Shown here: in pieces, positions 42,381 through 52,534 of the stretch
Numbering within the stretch: the stretch's first letter is position 1
Layout of the letters: every line of letters begins with the position of its first letter
From: Trichocladium uniseriatum
Lineage: Eukaryota; Ascomycota; Sordariomycetes; Sordariales; Chaetomiaceae
NCBI GenBank assembly: GCA_017139535.1
Contig: WOUO01000009.1
Span: 62,001-126,000, forward strand
Direction of reading: 5' to 3'
Length of the DNA: 64,000 nucleotides
The notes under the pieces: generated by a model
Database searches by the model: none
The model's input: only the letters and a program-made list of their open reading frames with translations
Told to the model about the DNA's origin: nothing
Translations under genes and position numbers: made by a program

Positions 42381-44284
42381 TGAAAAGGAAAAAAAGGGCC
42401 AATGATGGCTTGGTCAGTGCTTGACGACTGACTCTCGTGGGTCTCGTGGTGGTGTGATGGCCAATCTGGCAACGAAGCGTTGGGGCGGGGGGTGTTCAAT
42501 GGTGAGCGGGAGTGGGTGGAATTGGACGACGCCCGGTTGGCTATATACAACTTGGAAGGAACGGGAACCGAGTCTGGCCTCTGCTCGCGTGAGGCGGCAC
42601 CGATGCAGGCATCCGACTGACCGTCACCGACGATGATGGGGAGGCTGAGGAAATGGGACATGGCTAGGGTCCCCGGGGCCCCCTGGGGTGGCTGGCATTG
42701 AGTCAGAGTGACCACACGCAGCAAAGGCCTCAAGCAATCACTGGGAAACAACAGATCAAACTCGGCCCAAATTGTCAAATTGTGGGTGCCAATTGGGCTC
42801 GAAAGCGCGCATTGGAAAGCAGAGAGTCCCACCTGCTTGCTGGCCCATCTGCCCCATCACAGGATGCCAAATGTGGCAGCAGCGACTGGAGCCCAACGCT
42901 GTCCAACCAGCCTTGTTCCTGCCTGCAATGTGCAAAACACTGCAAACGCCCCGCCAATCCATGCAATCTACTGCTTCCCAGTCTCATTCAAGCTTGGCTC
43001 GAAACAGGCTTGGGCCGCCTGCCGGTCGACTTGTCGTCGACGGGGCTCCATCGAGGCTCTTGACGTGGCAGCATTCAACGCCAGCGTTTTGCTACAGGGG
43101 ATCCTCCTTGGCGCTGATTGGCCCCGCTTCCGCCGCTTCCGATCCCCGCAAACGGCCAGCTCACTGGTGGAGAGCACCCAGAAGAGGGTCTCGGACGACG
43201 CTGGCGATGTTGGAGATGCCGGTTCCCCCTTCATTCTGCATGAGGCCCCCCCCATGACTGGCTGCGCTGGCACCCAATTCTCCACTCTCCAACCCCAGGG
43301 CTGCGTATCAGACAGACCGTCGGCCATCGGCGCCGGTGAACTGGGTCTTACCGTCTTTCGGCAACGGCTCCGCCAACCGCGTCGCGGGCCGGACCTCGAG
43401 GCTCAGAAAGCTGAGCCAAGCATTGGGCCCCCTCGACAATTCGACGCCAGTGCCCAAATTGGTCCTACGGCCAACTGGCGCCGTGAGCCCGGACCAGCCC
43501 ATGACCTTTGCCAATTGACGACCTTCCCAGCCCGAATTGCTTGATTGTCATTGCCCCTTGGTCCGGTCTCACCCGTTCCCCGAAACTGACTGCTCAATTT
43601 CAATTTTCGCCTCCGCGCCACGTCGACGCGAACCACGGTCCACCGCATCGAAGAAGCATCTCGATCATCTCGAAGCCTTCGATGCTCCGAGTCCTGCCGC
43701 CCCACCCTGCCCGAGGCTGACCGGTGCACCAACGACTCCACGAGCCATCTCCGTCCGACTTTCTACACACCGCCTGACGTACCAACCCCTTTGCTTCGTC
43801 GTTCATCCCTTCATTGGCGAATCCAAAAAAAACCAATTCGCCTGTCTCCGTCAGCCCCAACCTCGCGTTATCTGACCCAGCCCCATCGACAGCCTCAGAT
43901 CTTGCATACAAGGGCCTAACTATTGGTCAATGGCCAACCTTGTCGGCTCCTTTTCCGTTCTCCAGTCTCCAGCCTTCAGCTCGCATCGGCAGGTTCCACC
44001 ACGGAAGCCAGATCGCGCTTCAACGCCTTTGCTTCATCGATCTCCGCTGCCACATGGCCCGAGCCGCTGGCGCCAATGTCTCGGGCGAGATGCTATTTGG
44101 AACATCACCGGCCTGTTGTTCTCAAGCCAAGCCGTCAGACTGTCGAGGAGAAGGTGTTGTCCCGCTACCTCCGGTCCACCGCTTCTCATCACCGCCAGCA
44201 TCTCATCACCGCCCCTTTGTCAATGAGCCGTTGCTGAGGCAACTCATCAATGCATTAGATCATGGTCTTGTACAAATACCCCAG
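42381..44284. other. Long CCAAT-rich upstream region
   Basis: About 1.9 kb upstream of the coiled-coil gene. Long frames (42708..43544 and 43814..44452, both +) look like chance, with no domain, signal or conserved block. CCAAT/ATTGG pentamers recur across it. Confidence 0.45.
42541..42547 (-). promoter_or_regulatory. Candidate TATA element of the coiled-coil gene
   Basis: TATATAG on the coding strand about 160 bp upstream of the start at 42380. Confidence 0.3.
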
Positions 44285-45457
44285 CTAACCGCCCATATAT
44301 ACCGGAACCTCCTGTTTGTAATACTTTGTATGCACAGCAGTCTTATTCCCCACGTTATCCATCCGCCCTCGCTTCCGTCGCTCCGCCCGCTTCGCCTCGT
44401 CCAGCCCCTTCTTGTGCGCCACAAGCAGCGAGCGCACCTGCGACTCTGGTAGGTGCATGAGACTTGTCTGATCCCCGGCGCGTAGTTGCGAAAACCGTGT
44501 CGTGAGCGTCTGGTCTTTCCAGTCTCTCTTGGTGAGAGATTGCCCGGGTTCGGTGGTGCTGCTTTGCTGAGGAGCGAGCTGGGGTGAACCGGATACGGAC
44601 AGACCAGCGGGCGACTTTTCCCGCGGTGGCGGTCTGCTCTTGGGAGCGGGATCGACGTAGGAACGGTGGGCGAGGAGTTTCCCGGAGGGGAGTCTGAGGG
44701 TGCGGTCGTCTGGGTGACTGCCGCCGCGGGTTGCTGGGGGTTCGAGTTGTTGGCCGACGAGCGAGTCCATGTCGTAGAACTCGTTCGTCTCGTCGGTCAC
44801 GTCGAACCGGCAGTGGCCCATCGATGTCATGTGCTGCTGCACGGCCTCGACCGTCCGCCGCCGTTTGCCGCAGCAGATGCATTCCCGGTAGCTGAAGATG
44901 ACCATGTGGAGGAACCAGATCAGGGTTTGGAGATCTACGGTGAGTGAGGACTGGTAGGGGATGATGAGACTGTGGGCTTGGTGCATGTGTGACACGTTCT
45001 CGTCAAAGTCTTTGCTGGTGTGGTTGCAAAAGAGGCACTCCTCGACGACGAACTCAACCATGTCCTTGGACGACTCGGATGATGTGTCGCTTTCGGATTC
45101 TTCGTCGTAACTCTCCGAGTCGGTGACCCGAGGTGATTTGGATGGTGATTTTGAGACTTGTTTGTGTTGCCGAGGTGATGATTTGGGACCTTTGGGCCCG
45201 AGTCCGCTGTCTGGGGGAGTTATGGTGGTTCCATGCTCTGCAACCCGACAGCGAATCTTATAAACGCTAGATGATTGTCAATTCTGAAACTGGAGAAACC
45301 ACTGCAAGATCCCACCGATAGGAACTTACTGCCACTCGCTTTTTGCGTGTTGTCGTTTTTCCTCAACGGTATCAAATGATAGATCGCACAATCGGCAGTC
45401 CAGTAACGGAGGCCGAGCGGCAACAGGAGAAAGGACATCCATCGTGGTGTTGCTCAT
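44285..45457 (-). CDS. Rei1/Reh1-like C2H2 zinc-finger protein, pre-60S ribosome factor (2 exons, 369 aa)
   Basis: Exons 45457..45330 and 45266..44285 flank a 63-nt intron (GTAAGT...TCTAG) whose phase joins the first finger. Finger 1 is U1-type: C21, C24, H37, H43 (CRLCDLSFDT...EWHVYKIRCRV). An acidic Ser/Glu spacer follows. Finger 2 is C120, C123, H136, H141 (CLFC...HMHQAH), and the helix TVDLQTLIWFLHMVI leads to finger 3 (CICCGKRRRTVEAVQQHMTSMGHC). This order and spacing are those of yeast Rei1/Reh1, cytoplasmic factors of 60S subunit maturation that help release shuttling factors such as Arx1. The basic C-terminus (AKRAERRKRGRMDNVGNKT) fits insertion near the nascent-peptide tunnel. Whether it is Rei1 or the paralogue is not resolved. 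Confidence 0.9.
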
Positions 45458-47235
45458 GTAGTTGATGAGAGGTATGAAAAGACTCGGAGCTCCTGGAAAG
45501 TGAGGTAAGTTAAGGGTTGAAGAGGATGCGGATCTCTCCAGTTGTCAGAAAGCTAGAGAGTGAACAGCGCTTGGAATAAAATATTCCTGTTGATCTTTTG
45601 GTTGATGGGGGTTTTTTTATTATTACTTGTGGTTGAACACTGATGCTGTACATTAACATTTAATTAGATGTGCTGAACTAAAGTTTATGAATCATAATGA
45701 TTCGCATGAGTTTATTGGAAGGTTTGACGAAGGTGACTCACAGCCCCAGATTTCATTGGTTCACGGGATCTTGTCTTTTGAGGGTCACGCCACAACCTGC
45801 CATTGACTTTGAGCTGCACAGCCTCAAGGGCAGAGCGTCCGACTCCGACAAGGAACCTTCTGGCAAAAGACAGCGAGGGCTTGAAGGTCGGGAGCCCGTG
45901 GCGTCTACAATAATAGAATTAACGAGATCGATGTGCGCAACTCAAAGAGATTGAAAGCACCAGTGGTAAATTTCAACCCCGAAACGACCGATCTTAGATA
46001 AGGTATCTTCCTAATTGGTATTGAAGACGACAATGCAAAATTCTGATAGATCGCTGACAACTTTGTCATGCTCTTTGTGAATGAGCTCATGGACTCCTCC
46101 CGAGGGTTAAGTAACATTCAAGTTGACTAAGGTAGGTACCTGATCTCATTTACGCTTCCATACCGCAAGGAGTCAAATTCGGCCAGTTGTGGCATTATTT
46201 CTCTAGCTGCTAGATATTGTATGAATGAGTGTCGAGGACTAGTAGGTAACAGATCAACTTCATCAACAACACTTCCCGAGAGACACAATGGTAAGCAACC
46301 AGACTTCAAATGGAAAGACCAGTCACAAATGAAAAAGCTGCCATCACAGCAGATTATATTCGATGTATTACTCTTGTATTGGCACACATCTTGAATGTCA
46401 AACTTTGTCCTGGTCGTCTTAACCACGGAATTGCCATGTGGTCTTTGACCAGAGACTCTTGTTTAAAATCTTCCTTCCGCTCTCTTGGAAGGCGGTCAAG
46501 TTCCCCCGCAGAGGAGCATTCCCAGTCATGCGCAATCCATTGCATCCTGGGTCCCCATGCTCGTTGGCTTCCGCTGATCTCCAATCTCTGCAGCACCAGC
46601 CTTCAAAACAAGCCCCCTAACCCCAAAGCCCCCGGCCCCAACCCCCCAAACCCCCAACCAACCCCCCGCCATAGGGCATCCCGGGCCCAACCTCAAACCA
46701 AATGGGAGAATCGGACTGGGCGCAGCAAGCCAACGCTTAACAAAAGCGCGTTGACGTCCGCCTACGTCGATGGCGGCAACGATGGCCAATCCGCAGGCCT
46801 CAATCGCTCATCCCGGTCTCTCGGGAATCGGAGAGGCTCATGCATCCCAGATTTCTCAGGGATCATACGAGAAGCTAGTGCGTCCCAGCCCTCTCAGACG
46901 CCGGCTCGGTGGTTGGTGTGACGTCAGTGGTTGATCGCAACAAGGCCGGGGCGGTATGGGCGATGGTCGACGACAGGACGCCGTGAAGGAGTCGCGACAA
47001 CAAGCCAAGTGCCTGTCTGCTGAAGCTATTGAAGTTGAGCTCAAGATAACGCTGGAGCCATCTTGCAGTCGAGTGCCTTCACGCGCTGAACGAGAGACCG
47101 AAGGTTTTCTCCATTCGACCTCTCGTAAATCATGACGTCACGGCCCTGGAGCTGACGCCGGCGAGGGACACGGCGAAACCGTGAATGATGTGTCTTCTTG
47201 TCGTGTGCCGCACAATTGGCAGCTCGAAATGGAGA
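45458..47235. other. Long gene-free region
   Basis: About 1.8 kb between two minus-strand genes. The frame at 46310..46921 is proline/asparagine low complexity over a C-rich tract and is not called. Confidence 0.45.
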
Positions 47236-47580
47236 TCACATCATCTGGAAGAAGTCGAGCCGTTCCTGCTCCTCCTGCTCGGCTTGCCGCTGCCGCTCCT
47301 CGTTGAAAAGACCGTCTGCTTCCTCGTGCAGTGTGGCTCCCGACAAGTGTGATGCCTTTCTTGACACACCCGAGGTCGAGTAAGTCGAGTATCTGGTGTT
47401 GTCATCGGCGTGGGCTTGGACGCCGGTGGCTAGGGCGGTGTAGTGGTGCGGCTTTTCGAGGTTGTAGAGGTCGGCAGACTTGGGCCGCGATGGAGGCGCG
47501 AACTTGTCACGGGTGGAAGCAGAGTCGGCAGTTCGCTTCTTCTGTCTCCAGAAACGCAGTGCTTTAAGACAGCCCGCCAT
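47236..47580 (-). CDS. Small hypothetical protein (114 aa)
   Basis: ATG at 47580 (MAGCLKALRFWRQKKR). The N-terminus is basic with a cysteine at position 4, which could be lipidated. The centre is polar with YNLEKPHHYTALATG, and the end is a Gln/Glu helix (EERQRQAEQEEQERLDFFQMM). No signal peptide or membrane helix is present. An in-frame extension to 47796 looks like untranslated leader. No family recognised. Confidence 0.55.
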   Translation of the reverse strand: MAGCLKALRFWRQKKRTADSASTRDKFAPPSRPKSADLYNLEKPHHYTALATGVQAHADDNTRYSTYSTSGVSRKASHLSGATLHEEADGLFNEERQRQAEQEEQERLDFFQMM

Positions 47581-49989
47581 GGTTCGTCGGCTTGTGGATC
47601 CTCGTATCCTTCGCGTTTCGAGTTTACGAGGCACTATGGGGCGCCAAGGAAGAACCGGGGCGAGAAGGGAGCGAGGAAGGTGTCGAACACGAGGCCGGGT
47701 ACATGCGCCGGCTGTTAGTGTGTGGTTTAAGCTGTTGTGTCGTTCGAACGGCTGGGAAAGATGGAATATAAAGCCAGTCAAAGAGGTGGCTGGCAATCGA
47801 GTGGACGATGGAAGTGATGTAATTCACCAGGGACTCGGTTGGACAGGACGACAATGACCTTTTGTTGACGCCTTGAATTCCCCGTCGCCGAGACCTTGAA
47901 CCACCCTGGGATCGGAGAGATCCAGAAGCGGATAATGCCCAGGCAAACTATCAGAAAATCCTAGCCCTGATTGGTCCTGTTGGTCCAGAATCCGCGTTGC
48001 ATTGCGGGGAAAATGGTCAAACATTCCTTGCTGATGATCTCCACAACGGTTGACTGTGCCCCTTGGATGCCCGAAAATGGAACTGACGAGTCCCATTTGG
48101 TAAATGGTGGGTGGGAGTGCAGCTGTTGATTGGTTCCTCGCCGAGGTTCCAGGCCTGGCCCTCTCTTGTCTCCGGGGCTTCGTCCCGACAAGATCTCAGT
48201 TGACACCGTTCAAAGTTCAAACTTGACCTCTCTTCAATTGCGGCAACATGGACACATTGTAGACTAACTGATAGCACGCAAGCAACTCGACCGAGTCACA
48301 TCAACTGTCAGAAAACTCCGCGCCTTGCGTGATTTAAAAATAGAACTCTGTTGGCGCACACCTTGCACTGCCCGTCAGCCTGTGTGTAGGCAGCCCTTTC
48401 TCGTTGGCTCAGAGGTGGGGTGTCATCACAGCGCCCTTGTGGAGCCATCAGCGGTCCGATTGTGCAAGTCAGTGCAACGTGACGAGGGGCCACGTGAAGT
48501 CGCAATTTCAAGACCTTGAGGGTGGCTCAATTTTCCATTAAAACCCCCGAGCGACTGACCTTGTGACCCCGGACCGAACCGGCGTTCATGTTTGCTGCAA
48601 TCTCGATTCTCGGTGCGCTAAGCTCGCAAACACGCAAGCAGGACTTGGCGATCCGGACCGGAATGGTAGCGTTTGTTGATATTCACAATGTGCAATTTGC
48701 GCTAACCCACGGAGTGATCTTGCCCGCTTGTCGGCAAGAAGTTGGAACGTTGAAAGAGACAGTCGAAGGACACAGAAAAGTTGACCGACTAATACAAGCC
48801 GGGGTGGTGCGAGACGCGGCCCTAGACTCTTGCGCTTCGTGCCACCAGTTGGTACCAAATTGAGGCATTATCGAATGTTACAAAGACCAGAGTCTGTGCT
48901 GGTCGGGGCCTGGCGGGTTTGAAGACGTGTTGAGACTAGAAACTAACTCTCAGTATCCGTAATCGGTATAAGTGCAGTATGCACAGCTTTAACCCTGGTT
49001 AATCTTGGGCATCAACGGAAAAAAGTCCACCCCCTTTTTCGACGACTAACGCCAAGATCTCGCGCAACCCCAAAGATATCGTTTCGAAGCGACCTGGGAA
49101 AGAACTCCTATTCCTACATTTTTAGTACCTAGGCGCTCAGATTCACAAGATCAAGGAAAGGATTACGGCCGCTTACGGCAGTCTTGAAACCGACGAGCAG
49201 ATGAACAGGAGGGTGGAGGCGGAGGGGTCAGTCGCGGAGACTTTGGTGGCCTTGCGGACTGTAGATCAAGCTGTCAGCTGAGTCCCTAGATGAGGCATCC
49301 CTGATTTGCTGAGGTGTTCTAGGTCGGTTGTTCTTGTTGTTAAGTAGGCCTTCCAGGGCCAAATACCCGATTCAACGACGTGATCTTGTAAACCTCTCCG
49401 ACTTTAGAATGGCTTTATCGACCCGCTTTGCGATACACTTTCGTCGAAGTTGAAGGATGGACTGAACTGTTGGGATGTTTAAATATGGACTGGACTGGTT
49501 CGCACTGACTGCGAACTGCTCTCTTTGAGCTAGACTTTGAACAGCCCTGAATACCTGTGACTCTACTACACCTCAGCCAGCATTGCCTGTGCAGTTTAAC
49601 TTTACCCACGAGCTCTATCCACGCCTCCTGAGCACTCGAGATGAAGAGAGTTTGGGGCTTCCTTTGCTACTCCACATTCTCAAAACCGAGGTAAGAACCG
49701 AGACCTGGGAGGACGAATAGGACGGGAAACCGTTCAGTATAGCCACCCGAGTTTTCCCCAACGAGCTCACCTTCCTGTTCCGTCGACGGTATCCACATAT
49801 GTATTCTCAACGCATCGCGAACTCCAGTTGCCTGCAGACATAGCGGATTGTTAAGCGAGATTTGTGGGCTCAGTTCGAGTCAGGAACAAAAATGGTACGA
49901 AAAAAACAGCCCTTCTTCCTCGTTTCTCGGTGGGAGACCTTTCCCACGTCTTCCACCTTTCCTGCTCTGAGCATCAACATCTCCCCAGA
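47581..49989. other. Longest gene-free region of the window
   Basis: About 2.4 kb. Scattered short frames only (for example 48588..48863, +), none with protein-like features. Divergent promoter between the small protein and the broken secreted-protein gene. Confidence 0.45.
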
Positions 49990-50758
49990 ATGGTTCATTC
50001 TCTTCGCTCCGTAGCGCTCGCCGCGCTATTCACTCTCCCCTACACCACCACGACCTAATGTCAGAGAGTGGAGGATGGCCCGAACGCGCTCGACGAGTGC
50101 GCGGCATGCCCACGCGTATACACCAACCTCTACCAGTGCCAACAGATCACGCAGCCTGGCCGAATAGGGGACGAGGTCAGAAATTGCGTCTGCATCCCCG
50201 GCGACGACGGCTGGTATGCCTACCTCGACGCCTACCGCGGCGGTCTGCCAGTAACGGGCACCGACGATTTCTGGGGCAACATGGTCAGAATGATGAACAA
50301 GGGTTACCAGGTTGCCCCGGGGGCAATATTACCAGTGATGGGTTCAGCCTCTGCGCGAGCGATAACAAGTATGAAGACTGCATGTCGCTGAAGGACAGCT
50401 CAGAGGGTGAAACCTGGGCCAGTTTCAGGGGGTTGTCGGATGGAAGATGGGAGAGCAATCGGACACAGCTTCTTAATCTTGCGGCGGTGAAGGCCAACTT
50501 GGCCACATCGACTACCACCGAATTGGCTGCGTCCGAGAAGGCCACCGCAACTGCAGTCACTGGATCCGACACCATTACGGCCGCGACCACCACGCCAGCC
50601 ACTGGAACGGGCAGCCAAGATCCGTCTCCCACGACTGGTTCAGAAACTGCCACGACCACGGCAGACTCGTCCTTTGCAGCTCGTTTGAGTCAAGGATCTC
50701 AGGGGGGATATATTTTGGGGATGCTGATTGTTGCGGGGATTGTTGGTGGGCTGGTTAA
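49990..50758 (+). pseudogene. Broken gene for a secreted, probably GPI-anchored cysteine protein
   Basis: The ATG at 49990 opens a signal peptide (MVHSLRSVALAALFTLP), and the frame hits TAA at 50056-50058. The same frame then continues directly with a cysteine-rich domain (DECAACPRVY, NCVCIPGDDGWYAY, DDFWGNMVRMMNKG). Near 50300-50320 the coding sense moves to another frame (CPGGNITSDGFSLCASDNKYEDC, SEGETWASF). There it continues through a Ser/Thr-rich linker to a hydrophobic C-terminus (ILGMLIVAGIVGGLV), the usual end of a GPI-anchored protein. No intron with acceptable ends and phase explains both breaks. So at least one nonsense and one frame change are present; sequencing error is the alternative. 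Confidence 0.68.
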
Positions 50759-50889
50759 GCCAGAGAGTTGGAATTTGTATGATCATGACTATCTAGTTTT
50801 GTATTGTTATGTGGACAAATGGAGAAGGCGGCCTGATTGTTTGTACACGAAATTCTCGAGCATCTTTGATTTGCCTGTCTATATGTTGT

Positions 50890-52062
50890 TTATAGCTGAA
50901 GACCTTGAACTGTGCCATCTTGATTCCCCCACTGATACGGACGAAACTCAAAGCGGACCCCCCGCTCCTCCAGCATACGCCCCATCTCTTCCATCTCGGC
51001 TTCATCCCATTCCTCGTCACAGTGGTCGTTGTCCTCAGCATCGAGGCACAGGGACTTCAAGTTCGGGGCGTGGGCGAGGAAGGCGTCTCTGGCTTCGGCT
51101 ACGGTGAACTGCTCGTAGCTTACCAAGGCGCCGCCCATGCCATAGCGGAATGTCTCGAGATTGGGGCACGCCATGAGGACGTTGACCAGGCTCAGGCTGT
51201 CGAGGGTGCTGCGTTGCAAGTCTAGGGTGGTGACCTTGTCGAGGGTGAAGTCCAGCCTGTCAGAGGAGGCGAGCATGTGGAAGGTCATGTTGGTGATGTT
51301 GGGGCCGGCTCGGAAGAGCGGCGCGAAGTGTTCCAGGTGCATGCCGAGCTCTGTATCGGCATGGCTAAGGACAATAGAGCGTAGGCGCATCATTGACTCG
51401 GGCGCGCAAAAGCGAAAGACCTCAAAGTAGCCGATGGTGGCGTGGATGGTTTCCAAGTTGGGGCAGAGGTTGGCCATAATGTCGACCTGAATGTTGCCGC
51501 TTCCCTTGTATAAGTCGCTCTCTTCAAGTCGGCGCAGTGCCCCTTGCTTCATCTCTTCCGGCACTCCATCCAGATAGGATTCTCGCTGTTCCTCGAAGTA
51601 GGCCAGGACCTCTGGGGGGCAGTCCTTTTTGTCAACACTGCCGTGGTTGTCAGAGCGCATGCCCTTGGGAAACTGAGCGAGATCCCTGTGAGTTATGAGA
51701 GTGCGGGCGAGAAGCCACCATCTGCTACAGGTGCCCGGGAGGCGATGGTAGAGGTGTCGCGTCGCCACGCTGTTGAGGTGGCGCGACGTCAAGCAGAGAG
51801 AGGCGAGGGACGCGATGCGTTCGGCGCTGGTTTTATCGTCGTCTACACAATAGCAATTGGAGTCGATGCAACAGCGCTCCTCTGCCAGCGTGCACTCGAG
51901 GCAAAACGCGGCGACGATTCCCTCGACGAGTTCTAGGGGGAGGTTGCTGAAGAGACCCATGCCGGCGGTGGGCTGACTAGTCGGAAACAGAGTATCTTGA
52001 CTGTTGGTGGTGAGCTGCGAAAGCGCCGAAGACGGAAGTGGTGAGTTGAGGGCATGGTTCAC
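50890..52062 (-). CDS. F-box-like protein (390 aa)
   Basis: Single exon. Residues about 37-75 read as a fungal F-box (LFSNLPLELVEGIVAAFC, interrupted by a cysteine-rich insert CCIDSNCYC, then IASLASLCLTSRHLNSVATRHLYHRL). The remainder alternates short helices and strands with leucine-rich-repeat-like lines such as CPNLETIHATIGYF, VTTLDLQRSTLDSLSLVNVLMACPNLETFRYG and APNLKSLCLDAED. Such proteins recruit substrates to SCF ubiquitin ligases; the target is unknown. The 5' end could be the Met at 51961 (MGLFSN). Its 3' end faces the broken secreted-protein gene. Confidence 0.78.
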   Translation of the reverse strand: MNHALNSPLPSSALSQLTTNSQDTLFPTSQPTAGMGLFSNLPLELVEGIVAAFCLECTLAEERCCIDSNCYCVDDDKTSAERIASLASLCLTSRHLNSVATRHLYHRLPGTCSRWWLLARTLITHRDLAQFPKGMRSDNHGSVDKKDCPPEVLAYFEEQRESYLDGVPEEMKQGALRRLEESDLYKGSGNIQVDIMANLCPNLETIHATIGYFEVFRFCAPESMMRLRSIVLSHADTELGMHLEHFAPLFRAGPNITNMTFHMLASSDRLDFTLDKVTTLDLQRSTLDSLSLVNVLMACPNLETFRYGMGGALVSYEQFTVAEARDAFLAHAPNLKSLCLDAEDNDHCDEEWDEAEMEEMGRMLEERGVRFEFRPYQWGNQDGTVQGLQL

Positions 52063-52534
52063 TGCAACAAATTTAAACTTTTGAAAGTTTTCACCTCACT
52101 TCATCCCGACGGGGGATGCTCTAGCCTCGACTGATGCCTAGAACGATGCTGAGTCATCTGACCTTCCCCCTATTCTGTAGGCTCCAGCTTGCCATGGTGC
52201 TTTGCAGACCTGAATTCCTCCGTATCTTCACGTCCTTCACGGCGGAAACGGCGGAGAGGAAGATGTCGGTTGAAAACAATAGAGCAAGACACCATGGTGA
52301 GCAAGCAGCCTTGGCTCGGCCGTATCTTACGTAACTTGGTATCCTCGCACCAAAACACCCCGCCCGGCCCGCCGATCGACTCAAAACAGCAGGTCCACGG
52401 ACTTGTCGGAAGCGACCTCGGCTTATGCCCGGATCGGACCCCACCAGGAGGATCACGTCACTGTCTCGACTCAATTCTTCTACAGTTCTCGACAACCCAC
52501 AAACACGGAACAGCGACGTGGACAGCATAGCACA
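52063..52534. other. Divergent promoter between F-box and peptidase genes
   Basis: About 470 bp. The peptidase frame is open upstream to 52403, but the ATG at 52535 starts the typical cytosolic tail and membrane anchor. Nothing else supported. Confidence 0.5.

Noticed and set aside
42708..43544. A 278-codon plus-strand frame upstream of the coiled-coil gene
   Set aside because: No recognisable protein character and other frames open in parallel; treated as promoter sequence.
50243..50310. A 68-nt phase-compatible intron that would remove the frame change in the broken secreted-protein gene
   Set aside because: The donor (GTCTGC) is poor and it would delete a segment that looks like part of the family domain; it also leaves the upstream TAA in place.
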